From Lewinellaceae bacterium (GTDB lineage: Bacteria > Bacteroidota > Bacteroidia > Chitinophagales > Saprospiraceae), in NCBI GenBank assembly GCA_947476195.1, contig CANJPT010000048.1, positions 1-33,544 on the forward strand: a stretch of 33,544 nt of DNA, given 5' to 3'. How positions within the stretch are numbered: the first letter of the stretch is position 1; each line of letters begins with the position of its first letter. The position numbers and the translations under genes were made by a program. This document shows positions 1 through 6,801 of the stretch, piece after piece. Under the pieces are notes generated by a model. It did not search any database. It had not been told where the DNA came from and was given only the letters and a program-made list of their open reading frames with translations.

Positions 1-19
1 ATCTCTCCTCCTCCGCATC

Positions 20-57
20 ACCCGCCATAGCCCCACAAGGGCGAAGGCGGGTTTTTT
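20..57 (+). terminator. Rho-independent terminator of a gene left of the window
   Basis: A seven-base arm ACCCGCC (20-26) pairs with GGCGGGT (46-52). An inner GCCC/GGGC pair (30-33 with 39-42) extends the hairpin, and a run of six T (52-57) follows. It most likely ends a plus-strand gene lying outside the window, since no gene before coaX is visible. Confidence 0.7.
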
Positions 58-119
58 GTTTTAGGACAGGTGGAAGGGGCTTTAAGGTTTAAAAGCCCTA
101 AGCTCCAACAACTTTGCCG

Positions 120-127
120 TACATTTG
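120..127 (+). promoter_or_regulatory. Bacteroidetes-type -7 box upstream of coaX
   Basis: TACATTTG fits TAnnTTTG exactly and lies 11 bases before the coaX ATG at 139, so the transcript leader would be only a few bases. No convincing TTG at the -33 spacing is present. A seven-base inverted repeat, GGGCTTT (77-83) with AAAGCCC (92-98), lies just upstream and might bind a regulator; that is inference. Confidence 0.4.
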
Positions 128-138
128 CCCTCATATCC

Positions 139-861
139 ATGAACCTCGCATTAGATATTGGCAATACACGTAGAAAAATTGGTCTTTTCAATGGAAGCCG
201 ATTGCTAGAGCGCATAGTGGTGACCGATTGGAAAACCCAGCATTTGCTTGACTACTGCAACCAGGCTGGAGTGCGCCGCGTCATAGTATCTACTGTTACG
301 ACCCCGGATGAATCTCTGAATACAGTACTTGCACAATACTTTGACTTGCTGGAACTCACGCACGAAACGCCTTTACCTTTTACAAACCGATATTCCACTC
401 CACGCACCCTGGGAAAAGATCGGTTGGCAGCGGTAGCGGGTGCACAAACGTTGATGCCAGGACAGCATACCTTAGTCGTAGATTGTGGCACATGCATTAA
501 ATACGAGGTCCTAACAGCAGCAGGTGAGTACCTTGGGGGCAACATTTCCCCAGGTGCGCAAATGCGATCAAAAGCAATGCACGCATTTACGGCAAGGTTA
601 CCAGAAGTAGACATAAATATACCTGCTGATTTTATCGGCCAAAGTACCATCACTGCATTGCAAAATGGAGCATTCCGTGGGGCCGCGCTGGAAATTGAAG
701 GTTTTGTTGGGTTGTTTCAAAAACAGTTCAGTCCGTTAAATATTATTCTAACTGGTGGTGATGCTGTTTTTTTTCAGGCCATAATAAGCATTTCAAACGT
801 AACCTTTGAACCCAATTTAACACTCTACGGCCTAAATAATATTTTGATTTTCAACCGTTGA
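139..861 (+). CDS. coaX: Type III pantothenate kinase
   Basis: Cytoplasmic enzyme that phosphorylates pantothenate with ATP, the first step of coenzyme A synthesis. The protein has 240 residues, normal for CoaX. Visible family motifs are the phosphate-binding LDIGNT at residues 5-10, GKDR at 92-95, the second acidic segment VVDCGT around Asp115, and the YLGGNISPG loop at 131-139 of the acetate/sugar kinase fold. I chose the ATG at 139 because DIGNT must lie near the N-terminus; the upstream in-frame start at 70 would add 23 residues with no family match. The stop is followed 80 bases later by an outer-membrane protein gene, a pairing that recurs in Bacteroidota genomes. The segment after Asp115 reads GTCIKYE, a variant of the usual GTA/GTT-type loop. 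Function is confident. Confidence 0.93.
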   Translation: MNLALDIGNTRRKIGLFNGSRLLERIVVTDWKTQHLLDYCNQAGVRRVIVSTVTTPDESLNTVLAQYFDLLELTHETPLPFTNRYSTPRTLGKDRLAAVAGAQTLMPGQHTLVVDCGTCIKYEVLTAAGEYLGGNISPGAQMRSKAMHAFTARLPEVDINIPADFIGQSTITALQNGAFRGAALEIEGFVGLFQKQFSPLNIILTGGDAVFFQAIISISNVTFEPNLTLYGLNNILIFNR

Positions 862-941
862 AATGCTATAAAATCAAACCTTTTCGAATCTACGATCTAG
901 GAGGTTTAAGCAAAACAAGCACCGCACTACTATCCACTCGA

Positions 942-2279
942 ATGAGATTACTTCCATTATTTCTGTTTCTTATTGTCAGCACTGCCATTTGGGCACAGCC
1001 CAAATTCAATTCTCCTTATTCCAGTCTTGGAATTGGCGATATTGTACCTGCCTACTTTGCCAACCAGGCAGGTTGGGGTGGTCAGACTGCTGCTTTTCAT
1101 GACCCATACCACTTGAATCTTGCGAATCCCGCTTCATATGCCTACTTACGTACTACTGCTTTTGAAACGGGTATAAATGGCAAGTACGGTAAGTATGTAT
1201 CAAATAGCAATTCGCAAACCGAATGGAGCGGAAATCTTTCACATATTGCCTTAGGGTTTACCCTTAAAAGCCCTATTAATGAGGTGCTCGACAAGGTAAA
1301 GTCGCCCTGGAATTATGGCATGGGCATTGCACTTACCCCCTACTCCCGGGTAGGCTACGACATTGAAACCCGTGATACACTACCTGGTCTGGAAGATATA
1401 CAAAATAGCTTCCAAGGCAGTGGAGGGCTGTATCGAATCGTTTGGACGGGGGCAGCGAAATACAAAAACACAGCATTAGGCGCCAATATGGGCTGGGTTT
1501 TTGGCCAAGTCAACTATGACAATACAACATTCTTTCACGATACCTCGGCAATACAACTACCTACGTTCCAGGATAATTATCGTCAGAATATTTCTGCGAG
1601 TGGCTTTGTTTGGGATCTGGGTGTTCAACACGATATTGTACTCAAACATTCAGAGCTCGATAAGGATATTCCAACACGCTGGATCACGTTGGGGCTTTCT
1701 GGCCATGGCAAGCACGAACTCAAGGCCTATGAAGGCCAATTCCAAATTCGAAGCAGAGGTCAACAAACCAATGGCAGCTATTATGATGCTGATACGCTTA
1801 CCGCATTCACGGATCAACGCAGAAAATTGACTTTACCTGCAGCTTTTTCTTTTGGTGTTCAATATGTCAAAGCAAATAAGCTCAAATTGGGCGCGCAAAT
1901 TGGCTTTGAAAGTTGGTCTGGTTATGTAAACGAGGCTCGACCTTCAACCTTTACCAATACCGTTTCAGTATCTGGAGGAATAGAATATATCCCTGCCTAT
2001 AGTTCATTCAACAAACCGTTGAGACGTGTGCGCTACCGCACGGGAGCCTATTTCCACCAGGATCCACGCTATAGCGAACAAAACCTGACGGATATCGGCA
2101 TCACGCTGGGTGTTGGGCTACCAGTTGTACTACCACGCCAACAAACTTCCTTCGTCAACTTATCGCTCGAAATCGGCAAACTTGGAACGAGCTCTCCTAT
2201 CGAGGAGACTTACGTTCGTTTCACTGCAGGCTTTACCCTCAATGATAACACCTGGTTTTATAAACGAAGATTCGAATAA
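942..2279 (+). CDS. Outer-membrane protein (CoaX-linked, OmpP1/FadL-like barrel)
   Basis: A 445-residue protein with a signal peptide (about residues 1-18, ending AIWAQ) followed by PKFNSPYSSLGIGD, an N-terminal pattern seen in Bacteroidota outer-membrane proteins encoded next to coaX. The rest alternates aromatic and polar residues, contains many Gly/Asn/Tyr and ends in strands (FTAGFTLNDNTWFYKRRFE), consistent with a beta-barrel. I chose the ATG at 942 because the signal peptide begins there; an earlier TTG overlapping the coaX stop would put 28 unlikely residues before it. It is probably co-transcribed with coaX. In other Bacteroidota this gene precedes tetratricopeptide and lptC-like genes, which are absent here. 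The transported substrate, if any, cannot be read from the sequence. Confidence 0.75.
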   Translation: MRLLPLFLFLIVSTAIWAQPKFNSPYSSLGIGDIVPAYFANQAGWGGQTAAFHDPYHLNLANPASYAYLRTTAFETGINGKYGKYVSNSNSQTEWSGNLSHIALGFTLKSPINEVLDKVKSPWNYGMGIALTPYSRVGYDIETRDTLPGLEDIQNSFQGSGGLYRIVWTGAAKYKNTALGANMGWVFGQVNYDNTTFFHDTSAIQLPTFQDNYRQNISASGFVWDLGVQHDIVLKHSELDKDIPTRWITLGLSGHGKHELKAYEGQFQIRSRGQQTNGSYYDADTLTAFTDQRRKLTLPAAFSFGVQYVKANKLKLGAQIGFESWSGYVNEARPSTFTNTVSVSGGIEYIPAYSSFNKPLRRVRYRTGAYFHQDPRYSEQNLTDIGITLGVGLPVVLPRQQTSFVNLSLEIGKLGTSSPIEETYVRFTAGFTLNDNTWFYKRRFE

Positions 2280-2426
2280 ATACCCCATAAGCGGCCCTTA
2301 GATTCTGGCTTTCTGGACATTCTTTTGCTGGCGTAAACTTTCATTCAGTTACCCGGTTATCCTTGAATATCCTTTTGAATGTATCAAAATGAATACTGAT
2401 TCCCTTAAGAAGGAAGCGTAACGAAA

Positions 2427-3620
2427 ATGACAAAAGATTTATCCCTCCTCCTGCAGGATGCAAACCTGAGCGATGCCCACAAGTTTATCGTTCAAAAACT
2501 GCTGGATAATAAACGTATCTCGTTTGACGAGGGCGTTTTCTTATTCGAACACGGCGAACTGGCTTTTTTGGGTACACTGGCAAATTTTGTCCGCGAACGT
2601 AAGAACGGCGACCAGACTTTTTTCAATCGAAACTTCCACATAGAGCCAACTAATCTGTGCGTTTACGATTGCAAATTTTGCTCCTACTCCCGTCTTATAA
2701 AGCAGCGTACGGACAAAGACTCCTGGGCCTTTTCGATGGAAGATATGCTCAATATCGTGTATAAATACGACGGAAAACCAGTTACAGAAGTGCACATCGT
2801 AGGGGGCGTTTTGCCTCAATATGACCTGCCATTTTACCTCGAATTTTTTAAAAAAATAAAGGAACACCGCCCCGAATTACACGTGAAAGCGCTCACCCCG
2901 GTGGAGTTTCACTACATTTTCAAAAAAGCGAAAATCAGTTACGAAGAGGGGATGAAATTGATCAGAGATGCCGGTTGTGATAGTCTTCCCGGTGGCGGTG
3001 CGGAAATCTTCCACCCTGAGATTCGGGAGCAGATCGCTGCCGACAAATGTACGGGCGAGCAATGGCTGCGCATCCACGAGATTTGGCACGAATTGGGCAT
3101 GCGTTCCAATGCAACTATGCTCTACGGCCACATTGAACGCTGGGAACACAGGATAGATCACATGGAACAATTGCGCCAATTGCAGGATAAAACAGGCGGT
3201 TTTCAAACCTTTATCCCGCTCAAATTCCGCAATCAGGACAATCAGATGAGCCACATTGCGGAAAGTACTGCCATAGAGGATCTGCGCAATTATGCCATCA
3301 GTCGGATTTACCTGGACAACTTCGACCATATCAAAACCTACTGGCCGATGATTGGGAGAACGACCGCCCAACTTTCCCTGGCATTCGGCGTAGATGACCT
3401 TGATGGAACTATTGACGATACCACAAAGATCTACTCCATGGCCGGTTCCGAGGAGCAGCATCCTGCGCTAACGACCCAACAGCTGGTTGACATGATACGT
3501 CGGGTGGGCCGTCGTCCGATCGAGCGCGATACCTTATATAACGTATTGCAGGATTTCACAGATGTTGAGTTTGCAGAGGATAAGGAGTTTCGAGGATACT
3601 TTGAGTTGCCGGTATTATGA
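2427..3620 (+). CDS. mqnE: Aminofutalosine synthase (radical SAM)
   Basis: Radical-SAM enzyme of the futalosine route to menaquinone: it joins the enolpyruvyl-benzoate made by MqnA to the adenosyl part of SAM, giving 6-amino-6-deoxyfutalosine. The 397-residue protein carries the iron-sulfur motif CxxxCxxC as Cys78, Cys82, Cys85, after FFNRNFHIEPTNLC. The segments GGAEIFHPEIREQI and MLYGHIE are typical of MqnE rather than MqnC. A purine-rich stretch (AAGAAGGAAG) precedes the ATG at 2427 and supports this start. The stop overlaps the next gene by four bases (ATGA), implying translational coupling. mqnA lies one gene further on, confirming pathway context. mqnB/C/D are not in the window. Confidence 0.93.
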   Translation: MTKDLSLLLQDANLSDAHKFIVQKLLDNKRISFDEGVFLFEHGELAFLGTLANFVRERKNGDQTFFNRNFHIEPTNLCVYDCKFCSYSRLIKQRTDKDSWAFSMEDMLNIVYKYDGKPVTEVHIVGGVLPQYDLPFYLEFFKKIKEHRPELHVKALTPVEFHYIFKKAKISYEEGMKLIRDAGCDSLPGGGAEIFHPEIREQIAADKCTGEQWLRIHEIWHELGMRSNATMLYGHIERWEHRIDHMEQLRQLQDKTGGFQTFIPLKFRNQDNQMSHIAESTAIEDLRNYAISRIYLDNFDHIKTYWPMIGRTTAQLSLAFGVDDLDGTIDDTTKIYSMAGSEEQHPALTTQQLVDMIRRVGRRPIERDTLYNVLQDFTDVEFAEDKEFRGYFELPVL

Positions 3621-4246
3621 CATTATACATCATGAGACACGGTCAAACAGAATTAAACCGCCTTAACATAGTACAGGGCAGCAGTATGGATTCAGCGCTC
3701 AATCAAATGGGCTATGCTCAGGCAAATGCTTTTTATGAAGCACACAGGCATGTTGAATTTGACCTCATAGTCACCTCCAAACTTCGCCGTACCCATCAGA
3801 CCGTGCAAAGATTTTTGGACCAAAAAATTCCCTGGGAACAAACCGCTGATATCAATGAAATTTGCTGGGGTATTCATGAAGGCAAACCTCATTCACCAGT
3901 GCAAAATGAGCAATTCTTACAAATGATCTCAGCGTGGAAATCAGGGGATTTAGATGCATCAATTGAAGCCGGCGAATCAGCCCGACAACTTATAGCGCGC
4001 ATCACACGATTCGTACAATGGGTTAAAACCCGCCCTGAACGTTGTATTCTGGTCGCAACACATGGCCGTACTATGAGGGCGCTCATTACCTGTCTGAAAG
4101 GCTTACCGCCGCCTTTAATGGAGGATATGGAACACTCCAATACCGGCCTTTATCTGGCTCATTTGCAACCTGATGGAAGCTGGAAATTTGAATTGGAGAA
4201 TGACACCAAACATTTGAATGTTGAACTAGGTTTTACCTACCAATAA
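3617..4246 (+). CDS. Histidine phosphatase family protein
   Basis: A 209-residue cytoplasmic protein of the phosphoglycerate-mutase/acid-phosphatase superfamily. The catalytic RHG is at residues 7-9 (His8 forms the phosphohistidine), the general acid Glu81 sits in NEICWGIHEG, and the second catalytic histidine is His149 in ATHGRTMRAL. All active-site residues are present, so it should be an active phosphatase. The substrate is unknown; relatives include alpha-ribazole phosphatase and cofactor-dependent mutases. It overlaps mqnE by four bases and is 20 bases before mqnA, so it is made with the menaquinone enzymes. The known futalosine steps need no phosphatase, so a pathway role is only a guess from position. 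Confidence 0.85.
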   Translation: MTLYIMRHGQTELNRLNIVQGSSMDSALNQMGYAQANAFYEAHRHVEFDLIVTSKLRRTHQTVQRFLDQKIPWEQTADINEICWGIHEGKPHSPVQNEQFLQMISAWKSGDLDASIEAGESARQLIARITRFVQWVKTRPERCILVATHGRTMRALITCLKGLPPPLMEDMEHSNTGLYLAHLQPDGSWKFELENDTKHLNVELGFTYQ

Positions 4247-4266
4247 ACCAATCTTAAGTCCTTCAG

Positions 4267-5022
4267 ATGCGCCTCACCGCCGTCAGCTACCTAAATACAA
4301 AGCCGTTCATCTACGGCCTCTACCGCAGTGATTTGGCGGAGATGATTGATTTGAGCCTCGACATCCCTTCCGTATGTGCCCAAAAACTCCTCACCGGGGA
4401 GGCTGACATCGCACTCACTCCGGTAGCTATTATTCCACAATTACCTGAGGCATATCTGGTTTCTGACTATTGTATTGGTTCCACCGGAGCGGTCCAAACA
4501 GTTTGCGTTTTTTCCCAGGTGCCACTCGGGGAAATCAAAAAAATGTACCTGGATTTCCATTCCCGGACCTCTGTTGCATTGGTTCAACTTCTTTGTGAGA
4601 AATATTGGAAGATCAGCCCCGAATTCATTGCTGCGACGGAAGGGTATGAAAATAAAATTGCTGGCGAAACAGCTGGCCTGATCATTGGCGATCGGGCCAT
4701 CGGTTGTCAAAATCGTTTCCAATATACCTATGACCTTGGAGAAGCGTGGACCAATTGGGCAGGCTTGCCTTTTGTTTTTGCCGCTTGGGTGAGTACTAAG
4801 CCGATAGACCCTGATATTGCCGGCCGCTTCAATGCTGCGTTAGCCCTGGGGCTGGATCATTTGCCTGAATTGCTTAAAATCATCCCAGGAATTCCCGATT
4901 TTGATATCGAAAATTATTTCCGGGAAAATATCAGTTACAAACTTGATGATGCCAAATGGTTAGGGCTGAACCGGTTCCTCGGTTATTTGGCAGGAAAAAA
5001 CGGGTATCGCTTGTACCGGTAA
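4267..5022 (+). CDS. mqnA: Chorismate dehydratase
   Basis: First enzyme of the futalosine menaquinone pathway: removes water from chorismate to give 3-[(1-carboxyvinyl)oxy]benzoate. The protein has 251 residues and a two-lobed periplasmic-binding-protein-like fold without a signal peptide. The N-terminal VSYLNTKPFIYGL, the segment GEADIALTPVAIIP, and the DFHSRTSVALVQLL and GLIIGDRAIG stretches match MqnA. It lies 20 bases after the histidine phosphatase and is in one operon with mqnE. The related MqnD is also of this fold, but the LNTKPF start and adjacency to mqnE favour MqnA. Confidence 0.92.
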   Translation: MRLTAVSYLNTKPFIYGLYRSDLAEMIDLSLDIPSVCAQKLLTGEADIALTPVAIIPQLPEAYLVSDYCIGSTGAVQTVCVFSQVPLGEIKKMYLDFHSRTSVALVQLLCEKYWKISPEFIAATEGYENKIAGETAGLIIGDRAIGCQNRFQYTYDLGEAWTNWAGLPFVFAAWVSTKPIDPDIAGRFNAALALGLDHLPELLKIIPGIPDFDIENYFRENISYKLDDAKWLGLNRFLGYLAGKNGYRLYR

Positions 5023-5120
5023 ACGGTATAGAGCTGTTTCGCCCCTACTATTTTAACAGGATTTCGGGATGGGCTGTATGGAAAAACAGATCCAACTCAA
5101 ATCCATTATTAGGTTCCGAT

Positions 5121-5990
5121 ATGAAAATCACTGCACTTCACGCTGGCAATTTTAAACTTGATGGCGGTGCCATGTTCGGGATTATCCCCCGCCGGCTTTG
5201 GGAAAAACTCAATCCTCCTGACGCACAAAATATGTGCACCTGGGCTATGCGTCCCTTGTTGGTCCAAACACCTGAAGGCCGCAATATTGTAATCGATACA
5301 GGCATGGGAAACAAACAGGATGAGAAATTCCGCAGCCATTTCCTACCCCATGGCGAACAAACACTCTTTGGCTCACTCGCTGAGGCTGGCTTGAGCAGAG
5401 CAGATATTACGGATGTTTTCCTGACCCATTTGCACTTCGATCATTGTGGTGGCGCGCTTTGGAAAAATGAAGATTCTGGTCTGACTGAGCTGGCTTTCCC
5501 AAATGCACAATACTGGACCAACCAACGACATTTTGATTGGGCAATGAACCCAAACGAGCGTGAAAGGGCCTCTTTCCTGAAAGAAAATTTCGTTCCACTT
5601 CAGGAAGCAGGCAGGCTGAAATTCCTGGAGGTCAAACAGGATCAAACATTCTGTCCGGGCTTCCGGATCCGCTTTTTTAATGGCCACACAGAGGCCCTTA
5701 TGGCTCCACTTTTAGAAGCCGATAATGGCAAAAAATTACTTTACTGTGCCGATGCTATGCCTTCCCGCTGGCATATCGGGATGCCCTATGTAATGGCCTA
5801 CGATATCCGGCCGTTGGTAACCCTGGAGGAAAAAGCCGGCATGCTTAGCGAAGCGCTGCGGGATCAACACTTGCTCTTTTTTGAACACGATCCAAGTGCA
5901 GAATGTGGCACACTCCGCAAAGACGAACCGGGACGTATTGTCCTGGATAAGGTTGGTTCAGTGCAAGATATGCTGGGTACTACAGCATAG
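5121..5990 (+). CDS. MBL-fold metallo-hydrolase
   Basis: A 289-residue metallo-beta-lactamase-fold protein, probably cytoplasmic (no signal peptide). The metal-binding motif THLHFDHCGG is at residues 102-111, preceded by the strand NIVIDTGMGNK; a later FNGHTEALM supplies another metal-binding His, and CADAMPSRWH the bridging Asp. This arrangement is like the quorum-lactonase/alkylsulfatase-like branch of the family, but the substrate is not determinable. I start at ATG 5121, where the fold begins (MKITALHAGNFKLDGG); an in-frame start further upstream would overlap the mqnA end in another frame and add residues without family character. It follows mqnA by 98 bases and may be part of that transcript. 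Confidence 0.85.
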   Translation: MKITALHAGNFKLDGGAMFGIIPRRLWEKLNPPDAQNMCTWAMRPLLVQTPEGRNIVIDTGMGNKQDEKFRSHFLPHGEQTLFGSLAEAGLSRADITDVFLTHLHFDHCGGALWKNEDSGLTELAFPNAQYWTNQRHFDWAMNPNERERASFLKENFVPLQEAGRLKFLEVKQDQTFCPGFRIRFFNGHTEALMAPLLEADNGKKLLYCADAMPSRWHIGMPYVMAYDIRPLVTLEEKAGMLSEALRDQHLLFFEHDPSAECGTLRKDEPGRIVLDKVGSVQDMLGTTA

Positions 5991-6133
5991 AAACCAATAT
6001 AGGGCCAATCTGTATCTCAAATCGATTCCCGAAGCAACTGTCGTCAGGTGTGTAGCCCTGCAATGCGCCTTCCTCACACCGTAGCTGCCTATAAATTACC
6101 CACCGCTAAATTGCGTAGCTCATTCATTTATAG

Positions 6134-6469
6134 TTACATGAAGAGACTCATCTGCCCATTTTGGGCAAACACATCCAATAGACGGGCATATTTAAGTTTG
6201 TCCTTGCTATTGGTGCGTAGGGCTATCAACTTGGCAAGTTCAAGGGTGAGATAGAAATCTTCCATGGGTTCACCCGGACGAGGGCGTTTAGCAAAATCAC
6301 GGTAAGGCAACGGCCGACGAATTCCATCGCCAAACTCATATACATCCCGCATCCAACGACGAATTTGGACGCCATACTGCCGAACAGGCAGTTTAAGGGT
6401 AGAATGTAAGTTGGAAGCGGCTACCACTTTTGTACCTTTTTTGCTTTCTAAAACTTCAAGTTGAGGCAT
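6134..6469 (-). CDS. Small AntA/AntB antirepressor-like protein
   Basis: A 111-residue basic protein with no signal peptide. Residues 15-50 (VVAASNLHSTL... then QIRRWMRDVYEFGDG) resemble the start of phage AntA/AntB antirepressor domains (V-ARELH-L, then a W-R segment and FGEG/F-EG). Residues 70-101 (EDFYLTLELAKLIAL... KYARLLDVF) match their second half, DY-LTLDMAKEI followed by a conserved Arg. No C-terminal effector domain follows, so it is a stand-alone copy. Phage members relieve repression or bind DNA/repressors; here the role is unknown. No phage gene is nearby. A promoter box pair and a palindrome lie just upstream (6513-6541), so the gene is probably expressed and may be regulated. 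It converges on the MBL gene. Confidence 0.6.
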   Translation of the reverse strand: MPQLEVLESKKGTKVVAASNLHSTLKLPVRQYGVQIRRWMRDVYEFGDGIRRPLPYRDFAKRPRPGEPMEDFYLTLELAKLIALRTNSKDKLKYARLLDVFAQNGQMSLFM

Positions 6470-6512
6470 AACCTATTTGTTTTGATACCTAGAATTCAGA
6501 CAAAATACGCCA

Positions 6513-6541
6513 CAAAAATAAACAAGTTGTTTTTAAACAAC
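6513..6541 (-). promoter_or_regulatory. Promoter with operator-like palindrome for the AntA-like gene
   Basis: On the minus strand a TTG (6540-6538), 17 bases of spacer and TATTTTTG (6520-6513) match the Bacteroidetes -33/-7 pattern, about 44 bases before the ATG at 6469. A palindrome GTTGTTT-TT-AAACAAC (6526-6541) covers the -33 part and spacer, where a repressor could block the polymerase. The motif match is seen; regulation is inference. Confidence 0.4.
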
Positions 6542-6801
6542 AAAATGTTTTTAAAATATTTTCAAAAATATTTTAGACACCCACCTGTGTAAACGATAGT
6601 TTGGAGAAATCCGCCAAAAACTATCCGCCAAAAACAATACAAAATCGAGACGCATCAGCCTTTCGTCGAATGAAATATCAAAACCCTGGTGCTTTTTAGC
6701 TCTTTGCAAAACAATGTTTCAAAGTCTCTGTTTCCGAGTCTATTCATTCTATTGTTATTTTAACCATACAAACACTTCCGACAAGGATTCTGATAAATCT
6801 C
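6542..6801. other. AT-rich intergenic region with short direct and inverted repeats
   Basis: The gap between the AntA-like gene and the TonB-dependent receptor (6470-6801) has no supported gene. Beyond the minus-strand promoter it contains two copies of AAAATATTTT, an eight-base inverted repeat GATAGTTT (6595-6602) with AAACTATC (6618-6625), and a tandem duplication of ATCCGCCAAAAAC at 6609-6621 and 6623-6635 (14-base period). The duplicated 13-mer could be a regulator site for the receptor gene. I see no clear plus-strand TAnnTTTG box and no riboswitch signature. Confidence 0.35.

Noticed and set aside
18-215. Minus-strand frame covering the terminator at the left edge
   Set aside because: It overlaps the hairpin and coaX start and has no recognisable protein character.
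2877-3461. 194-codon open frame on the minus strand inside mqnE
   Set aside because: It is the antisense shadow of a strongly conserved gene, without family motifs or its own start signals.
6047-6080. GGTGTG/CACACC inverted repeat after the MBL gene as a terminator
   Set aside because: The loop is 22 bases and there is no T-tract.
6470-6801. Riboswitch before the TonB receptor
   Set aside because: I found no cobalamin- or TPP-type conserved core, only short repeats.
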